This document shows positions 1-12,483 of a stretch of 64,000 nt of DNA, one piece after another. The first letter of the stretch is position 1. The number at the start of each line of letters is the position of its first letter. This DNA comes from Ornithodoros turicata (Eukaryota > Arthropoda > Arachnida > Ixodida > Argasidae): assembly GCF_037126465.1 (NCBI RefSeq), contig NC_088203.1, positions 84,630,668 to 84,694,667 on the forward strand, given 5' to 3'. Under the pieces are notes generated by a model. The model saw nothing but the letters and a program-made list of their open reading frames with translations, was not told where the DNA came from and did not search any database. The position numbers and the translations under genes were made by a program.

Positions 1-1310
1 AAGAGAGGAGAAGCGGGTGATCAAAATATACCGCGGTTGCTCATCCCCCGGGACTATTTGGCTACATCATTTTCAATCTCCTAAAGCAACTACTTCTTTT
101 CACAAGACTTAACTTCATGAAAACGGCTTCAACATGCAAATGCGCTTCTCTGCCAGGAGGTGCGATACGAACGATAGCGCACCTGTTCGTGGCCAAGCTT
201 TCTCGGCTACGCGTTCCTGGCCACGAGGCACACATAAAGCACACATGCATGAGCATGCATTGGCAGCATTGCAAACGGGTTTATTTCATTCTTGTACATT
301 TTGCTTTCCACCACCATGAGATTATTTATTCATTTTTATTTAAAATGATTCCGGCATAGAAAGCATTACGAGGAAGGTAATACATTGGAAAACAAATACA
401 TTCCTTGAAAATCTACATTCAAGTCATGCTAGCGAAGAGGAGGAGCCTGAAACATCCCCAGCTAGCAGCTAGCTGTGGAGCATGCTACTGAAATATTAAA
501 TGAGCGGGAAATATTAAAATGCTCTGTTCCTTGACATAACCGGCAGCTTCTGGAAGCGTTGCTTACCAAGTTTTTCCGCACACTGCTCACAAATTTTGCT
601 CTAGGAGTAACTGACAAGAATGACATGGGGGCAAAATTTTTCGCCTCCAAGCCGCTTTCACGGAAGGCACTAAAACTATGAAGAAATGCGATAACAAGCG
701 GGGCGGAGTATAACCCGAATATATATATAACCGAATAAATAATTTGTCTGTATTTTGCTTGCTTGTATTTTTACTGTCATTTTTGCGTCGCACATTCTGT
801 GGGTATATAATCTACACCGCTGCACTATGATGATGCATTCGTCAAGCCCGCTCAGATCTCGGGGCAACCATTCTAAAATCCGTCATCATCAGCCCTTTTC
901 ACTCCCAAGTCACAATACAACATGTTCACATAACCTCCCTGCTTCATAACGTCAGCTACAATTCGACGTGAAACATCTTACTGCCGAAAAATGCATATTT
1001 TTTGCGGCTCCGACGTTTGCGCCTTTCATCACTAAACACCCTCGAAAATAACCTAGCCTATTTTTTTTTTTCTATTATCAACTTCTCAACTAATTATCGT
1101 AAGCCCTAGTTCGCGTTGCAGGATTAAAATGTCGAAAATATGCCACATAAAATTAGTTTCGCGATGCAACATCGCTCATAGAAAAGCATGGCAATCGCAG
1201 CGCAGTATCCTAGGCAGGCAGCGCCCCTTGCGGTGAGCGCCGGAAACGGATTGGACGGGCGGTGCTCTTTGATCTCGGCGCCGTTGAACAGGCATTCTCA
1301 AATATAGGAG
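1..1310. other. Intergenic, nothing recognised
   Basis: Only short open frames below 80 codons, without recognisable motifs, are present. A T-run lies near 1,060. No gene, RNA or repeat family is supported here. Confidence 0.5.
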
Positions 1311-1312
1311 GC

Positions 1313-1590
1313 TATGCCTCAGTGGTTGGCGTGCTGAACATGGCTCGTCGAGACTGGGAGATACCCGGGTTCGAATCTCGGTGCTGACTGTTCTGTTTTT
1401 TTGTCTGTTTTTTTTTCTTGATGGTTTTCTTGATTTTTTTTTCTTTCTAAAATGCTTTCAGGCATATGTCAGCCTAGGACGCACATTCCCCCAGGGCGTC
1501 ACGCGTGACGTTGCCCAACTCTGTGAGGCCAACAACTGCGAGGCCTTTCACCAACACCGCCGCCACCGTTTTTCCTCTAATCGATAGTGT
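1313..1590 (+). repeat. tRNA-derived SINE
   Basis: A tRNA-like head (about 1,313-1,386) has an A-box-like stretch, CAGTGGTTGGCG, and a good B box, GGTTCGAATCTC. A T-rich stretch and a body follow; the body contains the phrase GTTGCCCAACTCTGTGAGGCC. The same body recurs at 22,612-22,680 and 61,440-61,640, so it is a dispersed family. The cloverleaf is not convincing as a working tRNA. Such SINEs are transcribed by RNA polymerase III from the internal boxes. Confidence 0.7.
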
Positions 1591-1902
1591 TGTGTGAGCT
1601 AATTTTGTTTCAATTGCAGGAATTGAAACACGGAGGATTCATTTGAGAGCAAATTATTTTTGCATTTGAGTGCTCCTTTAAGCATGTTTCGGTCACCATC
1701 CTTCGTCAACGATTACTTTCGCAATCGCAGTCTGTGGGGAATTCTTCCGTCTGAAGTATTATGTTGAAAATGTGAGCAAGGACAGGAGCGATTACATCAA
1801 TGACGGATTTGATTGGACGAGCCTGAAACCCATCTTTTATATTAAGACCAATTAATAGACTAGCCAGAGGGTAAACAAAAGGCCGTTAGCGGAACGGCCG
1901 AT

Positions 1903-2101
1903 ACTTTCAGCTGCAGTCCAACCATCAGTTCGAATGACGTCATTCTCTGCCCTGATTTGTTGAAAATGGGATGCATACGCCTTTTTTGTGGAAATTATGA
2001 ACTGCATAATAGTTATAAAAAGGGAGTGCGCCTCCCATTTTCAACGAATCAGGGCAGAAAATGATGACACTCGAAATTATGGTTGGACTACAGGTGAAGT
2101 A
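1903..2101. repeat. MITE-like hairpin element
   Basis: About 75-bp imperfect inverted arms: 1,911-1,980, containing CTGCCCTGATTTGTTGAAAA, mirrors 2,030-2,093. One arm of the same element recurs next to the SINE body at 61,350-61,420, which shows it is dispersed. No coding capacity. Confidence 0.65.
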
Positions 2102-2123
2102 ACGGCAGTTCTGCTAAGGCCGG

Positions 2124-2285
2124 GGTCACACTGGTTATACATTATACACGAACATCCCGTCATACATGTATGACGAACGTGTATAACAAACATCCCTTAA
2201 ACATGTATGATCATGCAGTGCTGGTCACACTGTTTATACACCGGCAAAACATGTTTTAAAACACGTGTGTATAACCAGTGTGACC
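2124..2285. repeat. Short TIR element, GGTCACACTGG termini
   Basis: Starts GGTCACACTGGTTATACA and ends with its reverse complement, giving about 18-bp perfect terminal inverted repeats around a 160-bp A/T-rich core. Typical size and structure of a non-autonomous DNA transposon. No clear target duplication seen. Confidence 0.65.
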
Positions 2286-2360
2286 GTGCCGTCATACAAG
2301 CAAGCGCTCTGACTATGTTTGACAACATCAAAATGGCAGAATGGGCCTGTTGGTACATGA

Positions 2361-2591
2361 CTGAATAAAACCGGAGCACAAAACACGGACAAGAACACAT
2401 ATAGACGACACTTGCTCCACTATCAACATATTCTTTAATGGCAGCAATCCTTGTTTTGACTTGTTTTGTTTTCCCCTTTCCCCTCGGCAACCCCTATTTA
2501 AGGATTGCTGCCATTAAAGAATCTGTTGATAGTGGAGCAAGTGTCGTCTATGTGTGTTCTTGTCCGTGTTTTGTGCGCCGGTTTTATTCAG
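2361..2591. repeat. Long hairpin, ~90-bp arms
   Basis: The left arm (2,361-2,450) and right arm (2,500-2,591) are near-perfect reverse complements separated by a loop of about 50 bases rich in T and C. The arms begin CTGAATAAAACCGG. Read out by RNA polymerase II it would form long double-stranded RNA, but no transcript can be inferred. Confidence 0.7.
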
Positions 2592-4490
2592 TTTGACAAC
2601 ATGTTGTCAAACACACGACCATGTATTTGGGCACTGCCGAAAAACGGTGATGGACAAGTTGGATAAACGGGCGTTTGCACGAGTCAGTGTCAACAACATC
2701 GTGATGCGCGTGAGTTATTTTGATTTAAGTCAGTGTTCGCGACATTGTGTTGCACGTACGTTCAAAATGGCGACCTCTTTGCCTGCGAAGAAGGAGCATG
2801 AAACAATCGAAAATCAGCAAGTGCAGCCCCGTCTTCGTCGTCTTCGTACATTTTGAATAGCGATGTCCGCGAATGCAGGTCCTAAGTCTATCGTCTGTCT
2901 GGTGTATAAGAGATCACCGCTGGGCCACCAGAAACAAGAACCGGAACCTCGGAAATAGCCAAAGACATGGCAAGTTGCGATGGGTGCACACCAGAACTCG
3001 ATAGGACTATTTGTGTAAAGAACATCAGGGATAACGAGCAACGGGTGGTACAGAAAGCGGTGCTGATAGCGATACCCCTCTCCCAACAACAATTACATAA
3101 ATGATTATGGGATGAGGTGATGCACCGCAACAATTGCTTGCATTAGTAATCCATCAATAAGCTTACCCTCTCCCTTGTAAACACTCTTGTCCATTGAAAT
3201 GTGTCTAGTTAATGTTTTAGTGGTTCTAGTTCTGCGTGTCGTGACGTCCGTTCTGTTCCCCAAACCAGCACCACCTAGACACAGTAAGCCTGCTTACTCG
3301 TCGACGTGACATAAGAACTAAGAGTCAGCCAATCAGGATCGTGTTTTCCAAGGCGGTAGCCAATCACGAACGTGCTTTCACCGGACGTGGTCATGGAGAC
3401 GAACCGCTGTCGTCTACGAGTAGTGATTGAACGTCCCCGTTCTCTGAATGGGAAATCTTTGAAATAAAGCGCAAAGACGGCCCCCATATCGTTCTTAAGA
3501 CTGATCTTCTGGAAAGCGTGTTGCAGTATTTGCCAACAGATTCAGGTCTACGTGTTCTAAGTTAGCTACAATAATTTGCGGGTTCTTGAATTCGCAGAAC
3601 GGCGACACGCAGTAGCAGACGAATTCTGACTATGTATGTCCAAGTAGCCAAGGTGGAAGAGGAAGCAATCAGCAGGCCTTCAGGTATGCATTACTCGTTC
3701 ATGAAACAGTTAGCCTGTTTACTTTTTGTTTCCCTCCCATTATGCTATTTCCGTGTTAACAATGACACGCTTCCATTCAGCGTTCAGAGGTGTCTACGAT
3801 TATGACAAGTGGCATATCTTCGCCGCCCCACAATCACACACACAATTCCTCGTCCACGATTGAAAGGCTCCATTTCAGCGTACGGCTCATTCACAATCTG
3901 CGAAGTACGATGGCAGCTAGTGCACCAATTGTTTAGCAATACATTCAATGCGCTATAAATCGGCAGAATGCCGGGCCTATGGAAGATAAACAGCTTGCTA
4001 TCATAAACACGCATTTCTTTATATCGCGTTAGAGGATTCTGAAAGGCATACCTGTGGGGCACGTTGCACGACTCGGTGGCAGAAGAAAGAAGTGACCATG
4101 TCGTACTCACTAATAGACGACTCTCAATTTGACATTACCCAGAAGCAATTGATCGCGAAGGCGCGCAGTGAACCCGGCATTCACATAATTGACACTGTAA
4201 GTACAAAATAGTTTTTCTGTGGCGTCATATCGGACAGGTACAGCAGCTGCCGGCAGTAGCTCCAAGGTACGGTCAAAGGAAGGAAAACGAGAAGCAGGGG
4301 TGACGCATTACGAAAAACCGAAACGCAAACGTTACGAAAACGAAAACATGTTTTCATGTTCGTTCATCTCGTTCAACATGTTCGTTTTCATTCTGATGAA
4401 ACCGAAACTGAAAACAGTGGTAGGAACTGAAGCAGAAACAAATGTGGGCCAGCAACGGAGACGTTAACGGAAACGAAAAGATTCGGTTAT
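2592..4490. other. Intergenic, no recognised gene
   Basis: A 108-codon minus-strand frame (3,784-4,110) has no motif I recognise and no good splice context. 4,300-4,480 is rich in words such as ACGAAAACGAAAAC and looks like a degenerate repeat. No other feature supported. Confidence 0.4.
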
Positions 4491-4498
4491 CCCCTGGT

Positions 4499-5149
4499 GA
4501 GCTATTCTCGTCAAAAGTAATCGAGCTCGATTACTTTACGTCACGAACCGTTGGGCAGAGCTACCAGAACACACTCCGCCCATATATATAGGCTCCGCCC
4601 TTATTTATCCCTAGCCGTCGTCCACCGGTGTCTCCAGCGCATGAACAGTACGAATGTCGGGGTCGCGCTTTCCTACGACATGGGGGCGCTATGTGCTATA
4701 CTGAAATAAACGAGAGAGGGGAAAGGAGGGGAAAGCGTGGCGCATAGGTCTAAACATGTATTAGAATTAATGTGATGTGGTGATATTCCGTTCACTGTGG
4801 AATAACCTTCATGTGCATAGATTGCGAAACATTGCGCATTTCGCCACGTTGGGAGTCAAGTGGCGCCACACTGTAGGCTATGCACTCTACACACGCTCAT
4901 ATCGCACGTCGGCACAAATTTCACTTTCACGATACAACCTACAACCTTCCGCTTCCGGCGAGAACACGCGGAAGGGCGGCCTCGCTGTGGTGGGCAGTCT
5001 GATAAAGCGCGAAGATTGAGGATCAAGGGCTCGACTATTGGTTGAGGACGCGTGGCACTCACCTCTGTTCTTCACGCCTTTTTCGTGTAACGACCAATGG
5101 TAGGCGAGACACAAAGTAATCGAGGTCGATTACTTTGACGAGAATAGCT
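4499..5149. repeat. TIR element with 8-bp target duplication
   Basis: About 45-bp inverted ends beginning AGCTATTCTCGTCAAA. Each end contains a 24-bp palindrome (perfect on the left) centred on GAGCTC, at 4,516-4,539 on the left. The element is flanked by CCCCTGGT at 4,491-4,498 and 5,150-5,157. Eight-base duplications are usual for hAT-type transposons, but the terminal sequence is not the usual hAT one, so the superfamily is open. No transposase inside; non-autonomous. Confidence 0.75.
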
Positions 5150-5157
5150 CCCCTGGT

Positions 5158-5990
5158 TGCAAAACTGCTAGTAACTGCGGTGCGGGTGGTGCCAACCGGT
5201 GCGGACACGGAAATCGACCTTCGGGAAGCAATGTTGCCTGACGCATGTCAGATTGAGCAGCCTGTGACGGTATAGTTGTGTAGCGGCACCGCTACCGTCA
5301 TCAGTTCATCGTCATCTGCCCAGATCATCTCGTGCCGCGACCGTACCGCTATGGCGGGCTGGAATAGTACCGCTGGCCAAATATCAGTCCAGACGTAGCC
5401 TCTGGCTGGAACGGACCTAGCTTGCTGTCTCGTCAGTTGTGTTATGAATAGGAGTTGTGCTGTGAAAAGAAATAGAAAAACAGTGTTTTGGGAGAATACA
5501 GTATGGAACGCGTAGATTGCAACCGCGTAAATTCGGTTAGATCCTCAAGATATGAGACTTTTACACCGTGTGGAACTTTAAAGGTTAGCTTTTTAGAACT
5601 CCTGCGTAGGCGTACCAAAATGGCCCCCGAACTGGTATCTTCTCAGGTGACATCGTCCTTGGAAGGTTTGGAGAGAGCTACACTCCACTTGCTCTCCACG
5701 CGTCATTTGCGTCCTCACCTCCATGACCTCGACATATTTTCGACCGATTCCCACCAACTTGGTTGATTGTGTCTCTCACTAAAAGCCTGTTCCGACATAT
5801 AGCGACTCGCTGTATAGCACTAAAAAATAGCGTTATATTTTCCTACTCGCAATGTTACAAACCGCTAAAAAACAACGCTTGCCGGAGTTAAGCTCATCTC
5901 AACTTTTCAGCGGTACTATTATCACTCAATTCGTTTTCGCCAATGAGGAGGTCCTTCGGCGATGACGTCGTGGAAGTCGTGGAGTTCTTT
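5158..5990. other. Intergenic, nothing recognised
   Basis: One 92-codon plus-strand frame (5,488-5,766) shows no motif. Nothing else supported. Confidence 0.4.
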
Positions 5991-6005
5991 TGCTTCGCTG
6001 CATTC

Positions 6006-6280
6006 GACCGGCCTCGGTGGCTCAGTCGGTAGCGTGTTCGCCTTCTGATCCCGAGATCGCGGGTTCGAACCCGGCCGAGGACGCCAGCAACTTGGTGGCA
6101 GGGTACAAGTTGCTCAGACACGCTGTCTTCCGCGAGGGACGTTAAATACGGGGTGCCGTGTGATGAGCTTTCATCGCACGTTAAAGAACCCTCAGGTGGG
6201 CGAAAGCAATCCACAGACCGACCGCGATGTGGCGTCGCTCATGGTCTCAGTTGCCTCGCGACGTAAACCCCGAATTATTA
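6006..6280 (+). repeat. Full-length tRNA-derived SINE with target duplication
   Basis: The head has an A box, TGGCTCAGTCGGTAGCG, and a B box, GGGTTCGAACCC. An unrelated body follows, ending in ATTATTA. It is flanked by 15-base direct repeats differing at one base: TGCTTCGCTGCATTC at 5,991-6,005 and TGCTTCTCTGCATTC at 6,281-6,295. This is the signature of LINE-driven retroposition. Tick genomes carry tRNA SINEs of this kind (Ruka is one described family); I cannot say whether this is Ruka itself. Confidence 0.85.
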
Positions 6281-6295
6281 TGCTTCTCTGCATTC

Positions 6296-7010
6296 CACGG
6301 CGTGGCGTGGCGACCGCATTGGAACTGGCGACCAAAATGTCAAATTTTCCGTTTGGTCAGTTACTCGAACTTGTTCGTCCGCGCCGGTTTTTGTACGACA
6401 AATCGTCTTCACATTTCAAGGACACCACTATGGGGAAAAACCGATGGGCCGAAATTGGGCAGGAATTTGGAGTAAAAGGTAAGCCTACACCTCAGTAGTT
6501 GCTGTAGTAGTCTAGTAGCTCACTGCAGTTAAGAGATATCTGTTCACTGACTACTGCGCAGCAGAGTCCCTGAATGAATGAAAATCTGCGCAGCAGAAAA
6601 AGGATCAGAACAACCAGCAGAACAAGGATCAAATTTTTTACTTTGCTATGATGGTTGCAGAGCGTGTACGACTATATTATCAACAATGAGGGCGCTGCGA
6701 CTTATGTGTACGCTCCGGAACGACCTTCTTGAAGCAGAGATTGAGGACTGCGGATGAAACGAAATTTAATGTAAAAACAATATGTAATAAATGTTCTCTC
6801 ACCACCTGTATTTCGAAACCTGTACAGCATAACCCAAATTTGAGGACTGATACGGTCTCAAACAATGCACACATTTGTCATACACACAAAAAAACACAAA
6901 CGCACACACCCACACACAAATTTACGGTCAGGTCACACTTGCAACATGGGAGCTTTACACACAGTTCGTGCTCACCACATAATATCATTTACAACCACGT
7001 GACAGCAGTG
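6296..7010. other. Intergenic with an AC-rich stretch
   Basis: A degenerate (AC)n tract lies at 6,885-6,922. No gene recognised. Confidence 0.4.
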
Positions 7011-7100
7011 AAATGGCCGAGTGGGCAAAGGCGCCCGCTCGCTGGTGGTGACCAAGGTCATGCTGAAGAGTAGGAGGTCGTGTGTTCTAATCCTACCACA
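7011..7100 (+). repeat. tRNA-Leu/Ser-like SINE head
   Basis: TGGCCGAGTGGGCAAAGGCG matches the A-box/D-arm of a type II (Leu/Ser) tRNA. GTGTTCTAATCC is a B box with one deviation from the consensus. The 3' portion matches the start of every unit in the adjacent tandem array, so this is the founder head and occurs once. The altered T arm argues against a functional tRNA. Confidence 0.6.
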
Positions 7101-10100
7101 GGCTGTGTTGCCTAAGGTTCCCCTAGCTTTCCAGACGATTGTCGGGACAATTCCTCTTGCAGTGCGACCAGGACGCACCCCCCCCCCCATGCCGTCTCCC
7201 ATTCCTTTCTGCTGTTCATCAAGGTCGTGCTGAAGAGTAGGAGGTCGTGTGTTCTAATCCTACCACAGGCTGTGTTGCCTAAGGTTCCCCTAGCTTTCCA
7301 GACGATTGTCGGGACAATTCCCCTTGCAGTGCGACCAGGACGCCCCCCCCCCCCCATGCCGTCTCCCATTCCTTTCTGCTGTTCATCAAGGTCGTGCTGA
7401 AGAGTAGGAGGTCGTGTGTTCTAATCCTACCACAGGCTGTGTTGCCTAAGGTTCCCCTAGCTTTCCAGACGATTGTCGGGACAATTCCCCTTGCAGTGCG
7501 ACCAGGACGCACCCCCCCATGCCGTCTCCCATTCCTTTCTGCTGTTCATCAAGGTCGTGCTGAAGAGTAGGAGGTCGTGTGTTCTAATCCTACCACAGGC
7601 TGTGTTGCCTAAGGTTCCCCTAACTTTCCAGGCGATTGTCGGTACAATTCCCCTTGCAGTGGGACCAGGACGCACCCCGCCATGCCGTCTCCCATTCCTT
7701 CCTGCTGTTCACCAAGGTCGTGCTGAAGAGTAGGAGGTCGTGTGTTCTAATCCTACCACAGGCTGTGTTGCCTAAGGTTCCCCTAGCTTTCCAGACGACT
7801 GTCGGTACAATTCCCCTTGCAGTGGGACCAGGACGCACCCCCCCCCATGCCGTCTCCCATTCCTTCCTGCTGTTCACTAAGGTCGTGCTGAAGAGTAGGA
7901 GGTCGTGTGTTCTAATCCTACCACAGGATGTATTGCCTAAGGTTCCCCTAGCTTTCCAGACGATTGTCGGTACAATTCCCCTTGCAGTGGGAACAGGACG
8001 CACCCCCCCCTCCCATGCCGTCTCCCATTCCTTCCTGCTGTTCACCAAGGTCGTGCTGAAGAGTAGGAGGTCGTGTGTTCTAATCCTACCACAGGCTGTG
8101 TTGCCTAAGGTTCCCCTAGCTTTCCAGACGATTGTCGGTACAATTCCCCTTGCAGTGGGACAAGGACGCACCCCCCATGCCGTCTCCCATTCCTTCCTGC
8201 TGTTCACCAAGGTCGTGCTGAAGAGTAGGAGGACGTGTGTTCTAATCCTACCACAGGCTGTGTTGCCTATGGTTCCCCTAGCTTTCCAGACGATTGTCGG
8301 CACAATTCCCCTTGCAGTGGGACCAGGACGCACCCCCCATGCCGTCTCCCATTCCTTCCTGCTGTTCACCAAGGTCGTGCTGAAGAGTAGGAGGTCGTGT
8401 GTTCTAATCCTACCACAGGCTGTGTTGTCTAAGGATCCCCTAGCTTTCCAGACGATTGTCGGTACAATTCCCCTTGCAGTGGGACCAGGACGCACCCCCC
8501 CATGCCGTCTCCCATTCCTTCCTGCTGTTCACCAAGGTCGTCCTGAAGAGTAGGAGGTCGTGTGTTCTAATCCTACCACAGGCTGTGTTGCCTAAGGTTC
8601 CCCTAGCTTTCCAGACGACTGTCGGGACAATTCCCCTTGCAGTGGGACCAGGACGCACCCCCCATGCCGTCTCCCATTCCTTCCTGCTGTTCACCAAGGT
8701 CGTGCTGAAGAGTAGGAGGTCGTGTGTTCTAATCCTTCCACAGGCTGTGTTGTCTAAGGTTCCCCTAGCTTTCCAGACGATTGTCGGTACAATTCCCCTT
8801 GCAGTGGGACCAGGACGCACCCCCCCCATGCCGTCTCCCATTCCTTCCTGCTGTTCACCAAGGTCGTGCTGAAAAGTAGGATGTCGTGTGTTCTAATCCT
8901 ACCACAGGCTGTGTGGTCTAAGGTTCCCTTAGCTTTCCAGACGATTGTGGGTACAATTCCCCTTGCAGTGGGACCAGGACGCACCCCCCCTCATGCCGTC
9001 TCCCATTCCTTCCTGCTGTAAGGTCGTGATGAAGAGTAGGAGGTCGTGTGTTCTAATCCTACCACAGGCTGTGTTGTCTAAGGTTCCCTTAGCTTTCCAG
9101 ACGATTGTCGGTACAATTCCCCTTGCAGTGGGACCAGGACGCCCCCCCCCCCATGCCGTCTCCCATTCCTTCCTGCTGTTCACCAAGGTCGTGCTGAAAA
9201 GTAGGAGGTCGTGCGTTCTAATCCTACCACAGGCTGTGTTGTCTAAGGTTCCCTTAGCTTTCCAGACGATTGTGGGTACAATTCCCCTTGCAGTGGGACC
9301 AGGACGCACCCCCCCTCATGCCGTCTCTCATTCCTTCCTGCTGTAAGGTCGTGATGAAGAGTAGGAGGTCGTGTGTTCTAATCCTACCACAGGCTGTGTT
9401 GTCTAAGGTTCCCCTAGCTTTCCAGACGACTGTCGGTACAATTCCCCTTGCAGTGGGACCAGGACGCACCCCCCCATGCCCATGCCGTCTCCCATTCCTT
9501 CCTGCTGTTCAACAAGGTCGTGCTGAAGACCAGGACGCACCCCCCATGCCGTCTCCCATTCCTTCCTGCTGTTCACCAAGGTCGTGCTGAAGAGTAGGAG
9601 GTCGTGTGTTCTAATCCTACCACAGGCTGTGTTGTCTAAGGTTCCCTTAGCTTTCCAGACGATTGTCGGTACAATTCCCCTTACAGTGGGACCAGGACGC
9701 ACCCCCCCTCATGCCGTCTCCCATTCCTTCCTGCTGTTCACCAAGGTCGTGCTGAAAAGTAGGAGGTCGTGTGTTCTAATCCTACCACAGGATGTGTTGT
9801 CTGGAGTTCCCCTAGCTTTCCAGACGATTGTCGGTACAATTCCCCTTGCAGTGGGACCAGGACGCACTCCCCCATGCCGTCTCCCATTCCTTCCTGCTGT
9901 TCACCAAGGTCGTGCTGAAGAGTAGGAGGTCGTGTGTTCTAATCCTACCACAGGCTGTGTTGCCTAAGGTTCCCCTAGCTTTCCAGACGACTGTCGGTAC
10001 AATTCCCCTTGCAGTGGGACCAGGACGCACCCCCCCCATGCCCATGTCGTCTCCCATTCCTTCCTGCTGTTCAACAAGGTCGTGCTGAAGACCAGGACGC

Positions 10101-12293
10101 ACCCCCCATGCCGTCTCCCATTCCTTCCTGCTGTTCACCAAGGTCGTGCTGAAGAGTAGGAGGTCGTGTGTTCTAATCCTACCACAGGCTGTGTTGTCTA
10201 AGGTTCCCTTAGCTTTCCAGACGATTGTGGGTACAATTCCCCTTGCAGTGGGACCAGGACGCACCGCCCCCCCCTCATGCCGTTTCCCATTCCTTCCTGC
10301 TGTTCACCAAGGTCGTGATGAAGAGTAGGAGGTCGTGTGTTCTAATCCTTCCACAGGCTGTGTTGTCTAAGGTTCCCCTAGCTTTCCAGACGATTGTCGG
10401 TACAATTCCCCTTGCAGTGGGACCAGGACGCACCCCCCCCCCCATGCCGTCTCCCATTCCTTCCTGCTGTTCACCAAGGTCGTGCTGAAAAGTAGGAGGT
10501 CGTGTGTTCTAATCCTACCACAGGCTGTGTGGTCTAAGGTTCCCTTAGCTTTCCAGACGATTGTGGGTACAATTCCCCTTGCAGTGGGACCAGGACGCAC
10601 CCCCCCCCTCATGCCGTCTCCCATTCCTTCCTGCTGTAAGGTCGTGATGAAGAGTAGGAGGTCGTGTGTTCTAATCCTACCACAGGCTGTGTTGTCTAAG
10701 GTTCCCTTAGCTTTCCAGACGATTGTCGGTACAATTCCCCTTGCAGTGGGACCAGGACGCACCCCCCCCCCTCATGCCGTCTCCCATTCCTTCCTGCTGT
10801 AAGGTCGTGATGAAGAGTAGGAGGTCGTGTGTTCTAATCCTACCACAGGCTGTGTTGTCTAAGGTTCCCTTAGCTTTCCAGACGATTGTCGGTACAATTC
10901 CCCTTGCAGTGGGACCAGGACGCACCCCCCATGCCGTCTCCCATTCCTTCCTGCTGTTCACCAAGGTCGTGCTGAAGAGTAGGAGGTCGTGTGTTCTAAT
11001 CCTACCACAGGCTGTGTTGTCTAAGGTTCCCTTAGCTTTCCAGACGATTGTGGGTACAATTCCCCTTGCAGTGGGACCAGGACGCACCGCCCCCCCCTCA
11101 TGCCGTTTCCCATTCCTTCCTGCTGTTCACCAAGGTCGTGATGAAGAGTAGGAGGTCGTGTGTTCTAATCCTTCCACAGGCTGTGTTGTCTAAGGTTCCC
11201 CTAGCTTTCCAGACGATTGTCGGTACAATTCCCCTTGCAGTGGGACCAGGACGCACCCCCCCCCCCATGCCGTCTCCCATTCCTTCCTGCTGTTCACCAA
11301 GGTCGTGCTGAAAAGTAGGAGGTCGTGTGTTCTAATCCTACCACAGGCTGTGTGGTCTAAGGTTCCCTTAGCTTTCCAGACGATTGTGGGTACAATTCCC
11401 CTTGCAGTGGGACCAGGACGCACCCCCCCCCCTCATGCCGTCTCCCATTCCTTCCTGCTGTAAGGTCGTGATGAAGAGTAGGAGGTCGTGTGTTCTAATC
11501 CTACCACAGGCTGTGTTGTCTAAGGTTCCCTTAGCTTTCCAGACGATTGTCGGTACAATTCCCCTTGCAGTGGGACCAGGACGCACCCCCCCCCCTCATG
11601 CCGTCTCCCATTCCTTCCTGCTGTAAGGTCGTGATGAAGAGTAGGAGGTCGTGTGTTCTAATCCTACCACAGGCTGTGTTGTCTAAGGTTCCCTTAGCTT
11701 TCCAGACGATTGTCGGTACAATTCCCCTTGCAGTGGGACCAGGACGCACCCCCCCCCCCATGCCGTCTCCCATTCCTTCCTGCTGTTCACCAAGGTCGTG
11801 CTGAAAAGTAGGAGGTCGTGTGTTCTAATCCTACCACAGGCTGTGTTGTCTAAGGTTCCCTTAGCTTTCCAGACGATTGTGGGTACAATTCCCCTTGCAG
11901 TGGGACCAGGACGCACCCCCCCCCCCCCCCATGCCGTCTCCCATTCCTTCCTGCTGTTCACCAAGGTCGTGCTGAAAAGTAGGAGGTCGTGTGTTCTAAT
12001 CCTACCACAGGCTGTGTTGTCTAAGGTTCCCTTAGCTTTCCAGACGATTGTGGGTACAATTCCCCTTGCAGTGGGACCAGGACGCACCCCCCCATGCCGT
12101 CTCCCATTCCTTCCTGCTGTTCACCAAGGTCGTGCTGAAAAGTAGGAGGTCGTGTGTTCTAATCCTACCACAGGATGTGTTGTCCGGGGTTCCCCTAGCT
12201 TTCCAGACTAATGTCGATACAGTTCCCCTTGCAGTGTGACCAGGACGAACCCTCCCCCCCCCGCATGCCGCTCCCATTCCTTCCTGCTGTTCA
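7051..12293 (+). repeat. Tandem array of a SINE-derived ~165-bp unit, 31 copies
   Basis: I count 31 occurrences of the B-box phrase GTTCTAATCCT at spacings mostly of 159-172 bases, from 7,079 to 12,154. Each unit runs from AAGGTCGTGCTGAAGAG through the B box, a CTAGCTTTCCAGACGA segment, a C-run of about 5-17 bases, and CATTCCTTCCTGCTG. Units keep the tRNA 3' half but lack the A box. Two units (near 9,530 and 10,091) carry the same internal deletion. A five-unit block of about 822 bp is duplicated (from about 10,262 and about 11,085). Long open frames on both strands arise from the repeat and are not genes. Confidence 0.95.
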
Positions 12294-12483
12294 CGTCTGC
12301 ACATAGTCACAGTTGCTCAGTTCACAGTTGCAGTTCAGTTGCATAATCACAGTTGCTTCGCGGCTCTAACGCAGAATATAAAAAAAGATGACACCTGTAT
12401 TACATTTCCACTGGTAAGAAAAGGAAATGCTGCAGCTAAAGTCAACTAGAGGAGGTGTTCACATCACTGACATTATGCACGGT

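Noticed and set aside
7620..8553. Open frames of about 300 codons on both strands in the tandem array
   Set aside because: They follow from the repeat unit lacking stops in some frames and unit lengths often close to multiples of three. Opposite-strand frames are equally long and no domain is seen.
7051..12293. CRISPR-like array
   Set aside because: Units are about 165 bp of continuous related sequence with no unique spacers, in a eukaryotic context.
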